DNA from: G963556115 sp963675945
GTDB lineage: Bacteria > Planctomycetota > SZUA-567
NCBI GenBank assembly: GCA_963675945.1
Contig: OY780932.1
Span: forward strand, 1-64,000
DNA length: 64,000 bases
Reading direction: 5' to 3'
In this document: piece after piece, positions 36,741 through 45,600 of the stretch
Layout of the letters: each line of letters begins with the position of its first letter
How positions within the stretch are numbered: position 1 is the first letter of the stretch
The notes under the pieces: generated by a model
What the model was told of the DNA's origin: nothing
Databases searched by the model: none
Seen by the model: the letters and a program-made list of their open reading frames with translations, nothing else
Made by a program: the position numbers and the translations under genes

Positions 36741-37943
36741 CTACTCTTGCAACGCCTGCTTACGCCGACGCTGACTACGTTCATTAATACGCTTGGTCCA
36801 GAGGGTAGTGTTATCGGAGACTTCCGGCGGAATAGTCAGATTACGGCTGCTCTTCTTATCAAAGATATGCGCCAGTTCCATATCCAGCACGAACTCAACC
36901 TTAGTACTTTTTATTACATCTTCATACTTAGGCTCAACACTGGCGATAAATTCATCCTGCCCGCAGGCCACATGGAGCAACACCTCTTCACCGAGCATCT
37001 CAGATATTCCCGGCACCCCGGAGATAACCACCTCCGACCCAAGATCTCCTTCATACGCCTCCTTCAAGGTCAATGAGCGTGGCCGCACCCCGAAGACCAC
37101 CTCCAGACCGCTCTCCTTACCCGCAAGGAGCCCTTGCATATGCTCCGGCAAAACCATCTCAAACTCCCCGCCAACAAAGGAGTACACCCCGTTACTCTTT
37201 CTAAGCTCGCCCTCAAAGAGATTCATCGGCGGTGTACCGATAAAACGCGCCACGAAGAGTGTCGCCGGATAGTCGAATATTACCCGAGGTTCGCCCACCT
37301 GCTCAATCACCCCGACATTCATCACACATATTCTATCCCCCAGGGTCATCGCCTCAATCTGATCATGTGTAACATAGATCATGGTTGTATCCATGCGCTC
37401 ATGCAGGAGCAAAATCTCCTTTCGCATCTCAACGCGCATCTTCGCATCCAGATTCGAGAGCGGCTCATCAAAGAGAAAAGCCTTGGGTTCACGCACAATT
37501 GCCCGCCCCATCGCCACCCGCTGGCGCTGTCCCCCCGACAACTGCGCCGGTCTACGCTTGAGCAGAGCATCCAGCCCGAGGATTTTCGAAGCGTTCATCA
37601 CCCTGCGGTCTATCTCCTCTTTAGGGAACTTGCGCAGTTTCAGCCCAAAAGCCATATTCTTATAAACACTCATATGCGGATACAACGCATAATTCTGAAA
37701 AACCATGGCGATATCCCGATCCTTCGGCGGTGTATCATTGACCACCTTGCCCCCGATTTTAATATCACCCTTGGTATTATGCTCCAGACCGGCGATCATC
37801 CGTAGTGTCGTAGACTTGCCACAACCCGATGGCCCCACAAGCACGAGAAATTCTCCATCCACAATCTCCAGATTGAAATTTTTTACCGCTTCATACCCAT
37901 TATCATAGACCTTCCAGACCTTATCCAGAGTAACCCCAGCCAT
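36741..37943 (-). CDS. Sugar ABC transporter ATP-binding protein (MalK/UgpC type)
   Basis: A 400-residue ATPase that powers the sugar importer. Walker A is GPSGCGKSTTLRMIAG, the signature LSGGQRQRVAMGRA, and Walker B AFLFDEPLSNLDA. The C-terminal regulatory TOBE-like domain spans about residues 240-380. The ATG at 37943 has AGGAGG 7 bases upstream; a TTG at 37949 is less likely. It is the first gene of the operon, which suits a dedicated rather than shared ATPase. Upstream lies a region with repeated TTTGCA motifs that may be operator sites. Confidence 0.95.
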   Translation of the reverse strand: MAGVTLDKVWKVYDNGYEAVKNFNLEIVDGEFLVLVGPSGCGKSTTLRMIAGLEHNTKGDIKIGGKVVNDTPPKDRDIAMVFQNYALYPHMSVYKNMAFGLKLRKFPKEEIDRRVMNASKILGLDALLKRRPAQLSGGQRQRVAMGRAIVREPKAFLFDEPLSNLDAKMRVEMRKEILLLHERMDTTMIYVTHDQIEAMTLGDRICVMNVGVIEQVGEPRVIFDYPATLFVARFIGTPPMNLFEGELRKSNGVYSFVGGEFEMVLPEHMQGLLAGKESGLEVVFGVRPRSLTLKEAYEGDLGSEVVISGVPGISEMLGEEVLLHVACGQDEFIASVEPKYEDVIKSTKVEFVLDMELAHIFDKKSSRNLTIPPEVSDNTTLWTKRINERSQRRRKQALQE

Positions 37944-38515
37944 CGACAAACCTCCTCAAAACAATCATCACCCAGCTCTCATGCACAATAATTTTATTTT
38001 TAGAATAAATAAATGTAAATAGTTTGCAAATAAACTTGCAAAACACCTTTCTCTATCCCTAATTTTAAACAATTGCACATTAAGCTCAAAACACAAAACA
38101 AAAACCACACTCCAACACCATACTAAACATTTAAATAAACTAAAGTTAAAAAAAAAATCCGTAATTTTGAAGCTGCCTTAAACTACTAATTGTTAGTTAT
38201 GCCACTTTGTTACTTTACACTTATTTCTTTCATTATGCAAATTATTAATAATTTTTATTTTTAAAAAAACCGTAAATGCAAATAAAATGTAAACAAACTC
38301 TAACGAGAAGCCAAATCATTAGAAAAATTGAAATGCTATAATATGAAATGCACTGAACTCCCAGCTGGACTGAAAACTCAGAGGAACCAAAAAGTTACTT
38401 GTATATTTACCAACAAACAAACACGGGCGTCAACAGCATCTCTAGTCTCAATGTGCGAATCCGTGCCAACATTATATATTAGACCATATTTAACTGTTTT
38501 TGTCCAAAAAATAAC
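37944..38515 (-). promoter_or_regulatory. Promoter region of the sugar ABC operon with repeated TTTGCA motifs
   Basis: About 570 AT-rich bases. On the minus strand near 38020-38045 two TTTGCAA elements 13 bases apart form an imperfect palindrome that overlaps a possible TTGCAA-N16-TATTCT promoter. Another TTTGCATTTAC element lies near 38270-38295, about 240 bases upstream. Spaced TTTGCA sites resemble LacI-family or CRE-type operators. No regulator gene is adjacent. Reading frames here lack ribosome binding sites. Confidence 0.4.
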
Positions 38516-38547
38516 CAGGCCCGATAATAAAAAAATTACCGGGCCTG
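38516..38547 (-). terminator. Terminator of the ribokinase gene
   Basis: CAGGCCCG (38516-38523) pairs with CGGGCCTG (38540-38547), with further weak pairing inside. On the minus strand the stem is followed by a T-rich tract (38505-38511). It lies 41 bases after the stop at 38588. Confidence 0.7.
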
Positions 38548-38587
38548 AAAAAGCAACAATTCATATTAACCGACTACAATTACTCGA

Positions 38588-39505
38588 CTATAGCCTTTGG
38601 CGTATCTCAGCAATACTTGGGGCAGAGGCCTGCGCCCCAATTCGAGTTACCGCAATACCCGCGGCGACGGTAGCAAACCTTAGAGCCTCCTGCAACGTCT
38701 CTTTCCGCGCCAAGGCGATAGCCAGCGCTCCATTGAAGGTATCCCCGGCAGCTACCGTATCCACGGCCTCTACCTCCAGCGACGGCTCAAACTCCGAGTA
38801 ATCGGCGTTCATATAGAATGCGCCTTTGCTCCCCATGGTTATGATCACATTTTTCACCCCTCGCTGCATAAGGTTTTGCGCCGCAGCTTTGGCTGTTTCC
38901 ACAGTATCAGGGAATATTCCGGTATAAATCTCGGTCTCAGTCTGATTTGGCGTAAAGTAATCGAGCAGCGCAAAGATCTCTTCCGGCAGCTCTCTTGCCG
39001 GAGCCGGATTAAGAATTGTCTGCGTACTGGCGGCTTTGGCTATCTTGAGAGCCTCCAACAAGGTAGGCAGCGGTATCTCCAGCTGGGTCAAAAGCAGTTC
39101 CGAACTCTCAAGTACCGACCTGGCACGCTGAATATGCTCAATCGAGAGCCGGGCATTAGCTCCCGGATTGATCCCTATCGTATTCTCACCAGAATCCGCC
39201 ACAAAGATCAGTGCGACTCCAGAGGCCACGTCAGACTCCACACTGATATACTCCGTATTAATACCTGCCTCTTTAAACCCACGTATAGCCTGCTCACCAA
39301 GCTCATCATCTCCGACACAAACCACGAAGAAGACACTCTGTTCCTCGATCCGGGCTCGCACCGCTGCAACCGCCTGATTGGCACCTTTCCCTCCTCCGGT
39401 TATGTTAAAGCCGTCACCGGCTATCGTCTCCCCCGGCCTAGGAATCTCCGGTACCCTCAAAACCATATCAGTATTCGAACTGCCCACAACAATAATATCA
39501 TGCAT
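38588..39505 (-). CDS. rbsK: Ribokinase (PfkB family)
   Basis: A 305-residue cytosolic kinase that makes ribose-5-phosphate from ribose. The N-terminal signature GSSNTDMVLRVPEIPRPGET is the ribokinase form, followed by GGGKGANQAVAAVR. The C-terminal PfkB signature DTVAAGDTFNGALAIALA holds the catalytic Asp and anion hole. The NQTE motif (FTPNQTETE) is also ribokinase-like. Other pentose kinases of the family cannot be fully excluded. It is transcribed alone and diverges from transketolase, which acts on the same pentose phosphates. Confidence 0.9.
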   Translation of the reverse strand: MHDIIVVGSSNTDMVLRVPEIPRPGETIAGDGFNITGGGKGANQAVAAVRARIEEQSVFFVVCVGDDELGEQAIRGFKEAGINTEYISVESDVASGVALIFVADSGENTIGINPGANARLSIEHIQRARSVLESSELLLTQLEIPLPTLLEALKIAKAASTQTILNPAPARELPEEIFALLDYFTPNQTETEIYTGIFPDTVETAKAAAQNLMQRGVKNVIITMGSKGAFYMNADYSEFEPSLEVEAVDTVAAGDTFNGALAIALARKETLQEALRFATVAAGIAVTRIGAQASAPSIAEIRQRL

Positions 39506-40028
39506 TTAGATACTCCCCTATACTTGATCTTACACTCAAAACACCATACTTATAACTATACCCTCTTCCCGCAATAAATCAAATCTTAATCCATTTCAGC
39601 AGAATATTCACAAGCATTTTCTACTCCAAAAATCAAGCGACTAAGCAGATTTTTCCCCGACAATTTTCCTGAAAAACCGCAATCCCGCAACACCCTAACC
39701 TAACTTACTATATTCCACCCTCTACTCAAATAATACAATATTGTAAAATAACTACTAAAACTAGCAATAATATAACATTATAGAAAACAAAGTATAATAT
39801 TATCCTTAAATATCAAATATAAAAGACTTCTTTTATTTTCACTTGGCTTCGAAATAGGCAATAATAGCAAAATCTACAAATTGTTAAAAAATATTTATTA
39901 CTATTAGATATTATCGCGTATTATTCCTATAATGTAATAAAGACCGCATTAAACACTAAAAAATATATGCAATTACAAATACAAACTACCCATTACACGT
40001 TGTTGTTATTTTATGAGGAGATGATTTA
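39506..40028. other. AT-rich divergent promoter region between rbsK and tkt
   Basis: About 520 bases with no supported gene. A TATAAT element at 39928-39933 could be the tkt -10 box, with a weak -35. Several TATAATATTA-type stretches lie near 39760-39805. The tkt ribosome binding site GAGGAGATG precedes the ATG at 40029. Confidence 0.4.
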
Positions 40029-42059
40029 ATGAGTGAAAAACTAGCACCCGCAATTACCCCTGAACTGTCGCAGAAAATTGCTGACACCATCCGCTGGCTT
40101 GCCGCTGATGGTGTACAAGCAGCCAATAGCGGCCACCCCGGTCTACCTATGGGCTGTTCCGACATCGCTGCAGTACTTATGAGCCGAGTACTCAACATTG
40201 ACCCTGAGGATGATAAATGGTTCAACCGAGACCGTTTCATTCTCTCCGCCGGCCATGGCTCTATGCTGCTCTACTCCATGCTCTACCTTGCCGGATACAT
40301 CCCATTGGACGAGCTCAAGCAGTTCCGCCAGCTCGACAGCCTTACCCCCGGTCACCCAGAATTATTCCACACCAAGGGTGTTGACTTCACAACCGGCCCA
40401 CTCGGCGCTGGTTTCACCGCCGCAACCGGTATGGCACTAGCCGAGCGCATGCTGGCAGAGATGTACAACACCTCCAGCCACGGAGTCACCGACCACTACA
40501 CCTATGTACTCATGGGTGACGGCTGTAATCAGGAAGGTATCACTCAAGAAGCAGCCAGTCTGGCTGGGCACCTCAAGCTTGGCAAGCTCATTGCCATCTA
40601 TGACTCTAACGGTATCCAGATCGACGGCAAGACCGAGATCTGCTTCACTGAAGATGTCGGAATGCGTTATGAAGCCGACGGCTGGCAGGTTCAGAGAATA
40701 GACGGACACGACCATGCTGCTATCGCCAGTGCTATTGAAGCCGCCAAAGCCGAGACCAGCAAACCTAGCCTCATTATCGCCACAACCTACATCGGCAAAG
40801 GGGCACCAAACAAAGAAGGTCAGCCAAGCGCCCACGGCGCCCCACTCGGATCTGATGAAATTATCGCCGGTAAGGCTGCTATCGGCTGGTCTGCAGATAC
40901 CTTCCAGGTACCGGCAGAGGTTACAGACTTCTTTGCCAAGCGTAAAGAGCAGTGGAGCGCCACCCGTAAGGAGTGGGATGCGTTGCTCGCCGACTTCAAG
41001 AGCAAGGATGAGTCCAAAGCTGCTGAATTCGTCAGGGTAATGAGCGGTGAACTTCCTGCCGACTGGAAGAGTTCTACTCCAGTATACGCTGCCGATTTTG
41101 TAGCTGCCACCAGAGCCTCAGGCGGCAAGGTACTTGCTGACTTTGCTGAAGCCATTCCTGAACTTGTTGGCGGTTCAGCCGACTTGGTAGAGTCAAACAA
41201 GACCTTTATCAGCAAGGGCGCATTTACTGAGAAGCCTTTTGTCGAGCCCGGCATGTATCTGGCCAGAAACATCCATTACGGTGTACGTGAACACGCTATG
41301 GGACAGATCAGCAATGGGATTGCCGCTCACGGCGGCTTCATTCCGTTCTGCGCCACCTTCTTTGTCTTCAGCGACTACCTCCGCCCGGCTATCCGCATGT
41401 CCGCGCTCTCAGAGCTGCAAACACTCTACGTCTTCACACATGACAGTATTTACGTTGGTGAAGACGGCCCGACCCATCAGCCTATCGAGCATCTGGCGGC
41501 ACTCCGTTGTATCCCCAATGTCGATACCTTCCGTCCGGCTGATGCCAACGAAGTGGCCTACGCGTACCAGTATGCTCTGGCCAAGAAAGACGGTCCGACA
41601 GTCATCACCTTGACCCGTCAGAACCTCGCCACCTTTGATCGCAATGAATACACTTCAGCAGCAGATACGCTCAAGGGCGGATATATTCTTGATAAGACCG
41701 CAGACAGTGCGGCAGAGATCTGTCTGATTGCCTCAGGAAGTGAACTGCATCTAGCGCAAGAGGTTGCCGTATCTCTACGCGAAGCAGGACGCAAGATAAG
41801 GGTTGTCAGCATGCCATGTCTGGATCTCTTCAAAGCTCAAAGCGCTGAATACCGCGAATCCGTTATTTCCAAGGGTATTACCAAGCGGGTTGTGCTCGAA
41901 GCCGGAGTTGTTCAAGGTTGGGAAGGCATTCTCGGCGACGAAGGTATCTTTGTCGGCATGGAAGGCTTTGGTACCTCTGCTCCAGCAAAGCTTGTCGGCG
42001 AGAAGTTCGGGTTTACTGCCGAAGCAGTACTTGCGAAGATCAAGGAAGCAGGTTTCTAA
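40029..42059 (+). CDS. tkt: Transketolase
   Basis: A 676-residue thiamine-diphosphate enzyme of the pentose phosphate pathway that transfers two-carbon units between sugar phosphates. Key parts are NSGHPGLPMGCSDIAAVLM (start of the family), the ThDP-binding GDGCNQEGITQEAASLAGH, the central TFFVFSDYLRPAIRMSAL, and HDSIYVGEDGPTHQPIEHLA. The length is typical of the full-length bacterial enzyme. It ends at a strong terminator (42087-42116) and is monocistronic. Confidence 0.98.
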   Translation: MSEKLAPAITPELSQKIADTIRWLAADGVQAANSGHPGLPMGCSDIAAVLMSRVLNIDPEDDKWFNRDRFILSAGHGSMLLYSMLYLAGYIPLDELKQFRQLDSLTPGHPELFHTKGVDFTTGPLGAGFTAATGMALAERMLAEMYNTSSHGVTDHYTYVLMGDGCNQEGITQEAASLAGHLKLGKLIAIYDSNGIQIDGKTEICFTEDVGMRYEADGWQVQRIDGHDHAAIASAIEAAKAETSKPSLIIATTYIGKGAPNKEGQPSAHGAPLGSDEIIAGKAAIGWSADTFQVPAEVTDFFAKRKEQWSATRKEWDALLADFKSKDESKAAEFVRVMSGELPADWKSSTPVYAADFVAATRASGGKVLADFAEAIPELVGGSADLVESNKTFISKGAFTEKPFVEPGMYLARNIHYGVREHAMGQISNGIAAHGGFIPFCATFFVFSDYLRPAIRMSALSELQTLYVFTHDSIYVGEDGPTHQPIEHLAALRCIPNVDTFRPADANEVAYAYQYALAKKDGPTVITLTRQNLATFDRNEYTSAADTLKGGYILDKTADSAAEICLIASGSELHLAQEVAVSLREAGRKIRVVSMPCLDLFKAQSAEYRESVISKGITKRVVLEAGVVQGWEGILGDEGIFVGMEGFGTSAPAKLVGEKFGFTAEAVLAKIKEAGF

Positions 42060-42086
42060 GCTAGAAAGATTTATCTCTATTCTTCT

Positions 42087-42116
42087 AAAAGGTCGGTGTT
42101 TCACACCGACCTTTTT
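42087..42116 (+). terminator. Rho-independent terminator of tkt
   Basis: AAAAGGTCGGTG (42087-42098) pairs perfectly with CACCGACCTTTT (42104-42115) around a 5-base loop, followed by T residues. Confidence 0.92.
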
Positions 42117-42140
42117 ATTCTAGTTAATATTAAAATTTAC

Positions 42141-42169
42141 TTGTCAAAAAGCCTAAAAGCGATTATATT
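42141..42169 (+). promoter_or_regulatory. Sigma-70-type promoter of the Cys-rich lipoprotein gene
   Basis: TTGTCA (42141-42146) and TATATT (42164-42169) are separated by 17 bases. The element lies 60-90 bases upstream of the ATG at 42228 and just after the tkt terminator. Confidence 0.55.
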
Positions 42170-42227
42170 ATACATTATGGAGTATGGGATAAATACTGAT
42201 TATAATTACATCTTTAGGAGAAAAATC

Positions 42228-42371
42228 ATGCTACGTAAGATCATTCTTGCAACTCTCGTTATCGGCACTGTTATTTTCGCTTCTGGCTGCAGCTCATCTT
42301 GCACTACCTGCGAAGTCGAAGAAGTTGCACCTTGCACTACTTGCTCAGTTTGCAGCACCTGCGATATGTAA
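42228..42371 (+). CDS. Tiny Cys-rich lipoprotein
   Basis: A 47-residue protein that starts at 42228 behind AGGAG. The signal sequence MLRKIILATLVIGTVIFAS leads to the lipobox ASGC with Cys21. The mature part is only 27 residues and has six more Cys at 25, 28, 36, 39, 42 and 45, that is one CxxC and a run CxxCxxCxxC, with acidic residues between. It has its own promoter-like element and a 17-base-pair terminator, so it is a real independent gene. Metal binding or redox buffering at the envelope is possible but unproven. No family is recognised. Confidence 0.8.
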   Translation: MLRKIILATLVIGTVIFASGCSSSCTTCEVEEVAPCTTCSVCSTCDM

Positions 42372-42396
42372 TAACAATTCTGCAGATTTCTGCATA

Positions 42397-42435
42397 ACAA
42401 GAATGGGTCGGCAAATAGCCGACCCATTCTTGTTT
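42397..42435. terminator. Bidirectional terminator between the Cys-rich lipoprotein and FKBP genes
   Basis: Perfect 17-base arms (42397-42413 and 42419-42435) with a 5-base loop. It lies between two convergent genes, 25 bases after one stop and 22 bases before the other. The short flanking T/A tracts serve either direction. Confidence 0.85.
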
Positions 42436-42457
42436 ATACACCCTAAACCTATCCCGC

Positions 42458-43408
42458 TTACTTGATATCCAATAATTCAATTTCAAAGACCAAGGTATCG
42501 CCCGGTTTGATAGGAACTTCGCCATAAGGCTGTCCTTGCAAACCGTAAGCCTGTTCATACGGCACTACGATCTCCCATTTATCCCCAACCTTCATCTGCG
42601 GTACAATCAATTTCCAGCCATCAATCACCTCTTGAATATTAAACTCAGCCGGCTCACCACGCTTAATCGAACTGTCAAATTCAGAACCGTCAATTAATTT
42701 TCCTACATAATCCACCTTGACTGTATCTGTAGCCTTAGGACTCGCCCCGGCTCCGACCTTCAATACCTTATAAGCGATGCCCTCAGGCGTAACCTTCACC
42801 CCATCCCCTTGAGTATACTTCTGCATAAATTCCTTACCTGCCTCAATATTCGGTTCAGCAACGCTCTTCATCTTATTATTCATCTTCTGGGCAAACAGCT
42901 TACCAAATTCTGCCATCCCGGTCGAGAGTTGCTTTTGTGAATACTTACTACTCTTACCAGCCGCCGACTGTTTAAGACCTTCAAACATTGCAGCTGAATC
43001 AACAAGTTCAGCACCTTCAGCAAGCTGCACTCCCATCATATACCCAGAGCTATATGATAGTATCACCTTTAATTCTGCCGGCATCTGCAAACTAGCCATC
43101 ATTTCAGGAGTAATACCTTTACTCTTATCCTGAATCTGCTCCTGCATATAATCATCAAGTTTCTGCGCTGCCTCTGAAATCTGCTCCTGACTGTAAATAG
43201 GTTCTTTTTTAGCAAAGAAGTCTTCTAATCCTTCTTCAAATTTACCGCTATCGACCATATTAGCACTCTCCTTGAGTTTCATACCAATATCAAACCCGAT
43301 AGCATAAGACGCAATTTTAAGATTATCATCCTCTGCCCACACCGCAGAATTAATCAATACAGCAACAAGGAGAGCCAACAGGTATTTTACTAAATAAGAT
43401 TTACGCAT
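42458..43408 (-). CDS. FKBP-type peptidyl-prolyl isomerase (Mip/FkpA-like), exported
   Basis: A 316-residue periplasmic or outer-membrane foldase. The signal peptide is residues 1-25 (LLALLVAVLINSAVWA). The helical N-terminal region contains two similar segments (ASYAIGFDIGMKLKESANMV and SGYMMGVQLAEGAELV), twice the usual Mip dimerisation unit. The FKBP domain covers about residues 205-315. It has VKVDYVGKLIDGSEFDSS, VIDGWKLIVPQMKVGDKWEI, VPYEQAYGLQG and PGDTLVFEIELLDI, with the active-site Tyr, Asp, Phe and Trp equivalents present. It catalyses cis-trans proline isomerisation in exported proteins. Confidence 0.93.
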   Translation of the reverse strand: MRKSYLVKYLLALLVAVLINSAVWAEDDNLKIASYAIGFDIGMKLKESANMVDSGKFEEGLEDFFAKKEPIYSQEQISEAAQKLDDYMQEQIQDKSKGITPEMMASLQMPAELKVILSYSSGYMMGVQLAEGAELVDSAAMFEGLKQSAAGKSSKYSQKQLSTGMAEFGKLFAQKMNNKMKSVAEPNIEAGKEFMQKYTQGDGVKVTPEGIAYKVLKVGAGASPKATDTVKVDYVGKLIDGSEFDSSIKRGEPAEFNIQEVIDGWKLIVPQMKVGDKWEIVVPYEQAYGLQGQPYGEVPIKPGDTLVFEIELLDIK

Positions 43409-43568
43409 AAGAATTCCTTTTGAAAAAACAAATATACACTATTAGGATAGTCGCTAACACCTAACGCATAATTATAACAAATATAATCATGCGCGCAAGC
43501 AACATAATCAGGATAATTCTTTTCATATACTTTACACCCTGATTTTTACGTGCATATTAAATAAAGTC

Positions 43569-43596
43569 TTGTCAAGCAAATGCAAAATGTTATAAT
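43569..43596 (+). promoter_or_regulatory. Sigma-70-type promoter of the receiver gene
   Basis: TTGTCA (43569-43574) and a perfect TATAAT (43591-43596) are separated by 16 bases. The element lies 62 bases upstream of the receiver gene start at 43658. Confidence 0.65.
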
Positions 43597-43657
43597 TAAA
43601 TAGATGCAGTATTATAATAGATGTTTTACTGACAACATAATGATAAGGTGAGCTAGC

Positions 43658-44038
43658 ATGAAAGAAAAAATAATGGTTGTTGAGGATGAACGCGCAACTA
43701 GAGACTCTGTCAGTTTTCTCCTCCTAGCAAACAACTATGATATTATACCTACCAGTAACGGTATGGAAGCTCTAGAGATGCTGAAAGAATGCCAGGGTAT
43801 GTGTAAGGATATTGCGCTGATTATTCTCGATCTACGCATGCCGGTAATGTCGGGTACCGAATTCCTCCGCCATACTCATCTGCTCAAAGATGTTCCACCA
43901 ATTATTGTCATGACCGGGTGTCTCGAGGACTTCGATCTTGACGAACCCAACATGACCCAACCCGCATCAATTCTTTCCAAGCCTTTCCGTGAAGAACAAC
44001 TCATCAAGGCTGTGGAAGACGTTCTCCGCTTCCAATAA
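43658..44038 (+). CDS. Stand-alone response-regulator receiver protein
   Basis: A 126-residue CheY-like single-domain receiver. It has the acidic pair in MVVEDERATRD, the phospho-acceptor Asp in LIILDLRMPVMSG, the conserved Thr in IIVMTGC, and the Lys in ILSKPFREEQL. No output domain follows. Such proteins act through protein contacts, for example on a flagellar switch, a kinase or a phosphorelay. The cognate kinase is not adjacent. AAGGTGA precedes the start. It converges with metK. Confidence 0.92.
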   Translation: MKEKIMVVEDERATRDSVSFLLLANNYDIIPTSNGMEALEMLKECQGMCKDIALIILDLRMPVMSGTEFLRHTHLLKDVPPIIVMTGCLEDFDLDEPNMTQPASILSKPFREEQLIKAVEDVLRFQ

Positions 44039-44096
44039 TCTACATATTTCTGCGCTGACTTGCGCTGTTTACTTCCACTCTTTTTTCGTAAACATG

Positions 44097-44128
44097 AAAA
44101 AAACGGGATTGACCACTGGTCAACCCCG
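44097..44128 (-). terminator. Rho-independent terminator of metK
   Basis: Arms 44104-44114 and 44118-44128 pair with one G-U on the minus strand, followed there by seven T residues (44097-44103). It lies 35 bases after the metK stop. Confidence 0.85.
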
Positions 44129-44162
44129 AAGAGTTTTATGTTAGCTTGTCTTGGGTTAATTT

Positions 44163-45353
44163 CTAGCCAATCCCCAGAGCTGATTTGATAGCCTCAAGCT
44201 TATCTGTCTTCTCCCAAGGGAAGATATTCCGGCCGAAATGTCCATACGCCGCAGTATCACGGTATGACCAGCCGTCAGGGTCGCGGAGGGTGAGCACATT
44301 CTCGATTGCAGCCGGACGGAAATCAAAGATTTCACCGCTCTCAAGCAATGCCTGCACCGCATCCTCCTCTTTACATCCGGTTCCATAGAAGGACACGTTG
44401 ATTGATAGCGGCTTGGCAACACCAATCGCATATGCCACCTGAATCTCACATTTATCAGCAACCCCGGCAGCTACAAGATTCTTAGCGACATATCTTGCAA
44501 AATATGCTGCAGAGCGGTCGACCTTTGTCGGATCCTTACCGGAGAAGGCGCCACCACCGTGAGAGCCGACCCCGCCATAGGTATCGACGATAATCTTACG
44601 CCCGGTGAGTCCAGCATCACCATGTGGCCCCCCAATGACAAATTTTCCGGTAGGATTGATAAAATACTCGGTATCTGGTGTCAACAACCCAGTTGGATCT
44701 AGGGTATCTTTGACTACCTCGATCATATCCGCCCTAATCTTATCGAGGCTGATATCATCGGTCTGATGTGAGATAACTACCGACTGTATTGATACCGGCT
44801 TTCCATCTTCATGCAGAACCGATACCTGAGATTTACTGTCAGGTCGCAGATAAGGATACGTACCATCCTTTCGCAGCTTCTGCAGAACATCCAGAAGTTT
44901 ATGGCTATATTGAATAGGAGCAGGCATTAGTTCCGGCGTAGCAGTAGTAGCATATCCGAACATCATTCCCTGATCACCAGCTCCCTGCTCATCATAGAGC
45001 CCCTCTCCAGCAGTAACGCCCTGTGAGATATCTGGTGACTGTGGGTGAATCCTGCATTCATACTCAAAGGTCTTATCGCAAAACTCAAGTTCTTCCCGGT
45101 CATAGCCGATTTCATTACATACCTGTCTGGCAATGGCCTCTGGATTGATCTTGTCCCAGCCACTACAGGTAATTTCCCCAGCATTCAGTACAAAATTAGT
45201 AGTACAAGCGGTTTCACAAGCTACACGGCTAACTTTATCTTCAGCAAGACATGCATCCAGAATAGCATCCGAAATCTGATCACAGACCTTGTCTGGATGC
45301 CCTTCACTCACAGATTCAGAGGTAAATACGTGAGGTGCATTCAACTTACTCAT
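44163..45353 (-). CDS. metK: S-adenosylmethionine synthetase
   Basis: A 396-residue enzyme that makes SAM from methionine and ATP. Signatures are SEGHPDKVCDQISDA, GAGDQGMMFGYA, GGPHGDAGLTGRKIIVDTYG and GGGAFSGKDPTKVDRSAAY. The length is standard. No SAM riboswitch (S-box or others) is apparent in the 180 bases upstream. A U-tract terminator follows. Confidence 0.98.
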   Translation of the reverse strand: MSKLNAPHVFTSESVSEGHPDKVCDQISDAILDACLAEDKVSRVACETACTTNFVLNAGEITCSGWDKINPEAIARQVCNEIGYDREELEFCDKTFEYECRIHPQSPDISQGVTAGEGLYDEQGAGDQGMMFGYATTATPELMPAPIQYSHKLLDVLQKLRKDGTYPYLRPDSKSQVSVLHEDGKPVSIQSVVISHQTDDISLDKIRADMIEVVKDTLDPTGLLTPDTEYFINPTGKFVIGGPHGDAGLTGRKIIVDTYGGVGSHGGGAFSGKDPTKVDRSAAYFARYVAKNLVAAGVADKCEIQVAYAIGVAKPLSINVSFYGTGCKEEDAVQALLESGEIFDFRPAAIENVLTLRDPDGWSYRDTAAYGHFGRNIFPWEKTDKLEAIKSALGIG

Positions 45354-45537
45354 TTAAATATCCCTTTCATTCAATGTAACAAATTCAACAGAATTTACAA
45401 ACCATCCCTTAACAAAAATTACTTTTATTATAGGTTTATTCAAATGCAAATCAATACATTTAATCCTTTGCACTACAACATGCTAGCATATGATCAACCA
45501 ATTACCTGACAGATAAATATTACAATAAATTCATACA

Positions 45538-45564
45538 GAGGCGAGTACACACCGTACTCGCCTC
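45538..45564. terminator. Terminator of the flagellin gene
   Basis: Perfect 11-base arms (45538-45548 and 45554-45564) with a 5-base loop, 36 bases beyond the flagellin stop at 45601. The T tract (AATTTTTG) is on the plus-strand side; on the minus strand the flank is only moderately T-rich. Confidence 0.7.
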
Positions 45565-45600
45565 AATTTTTGAATACACTAAAATATAAAATAACAATTA

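Noticed and set aside
38328..38801. 157-codon plus-strand frame running into rbsK
   Set aside because: It is antisense to ribokinase over most of its length and crosses the ribokinase terminator.
45354..45537. SAM riboswitch ahead of metK
   Set aside because: No recognisable S-box or other SAM aptamer core on the minus strand.
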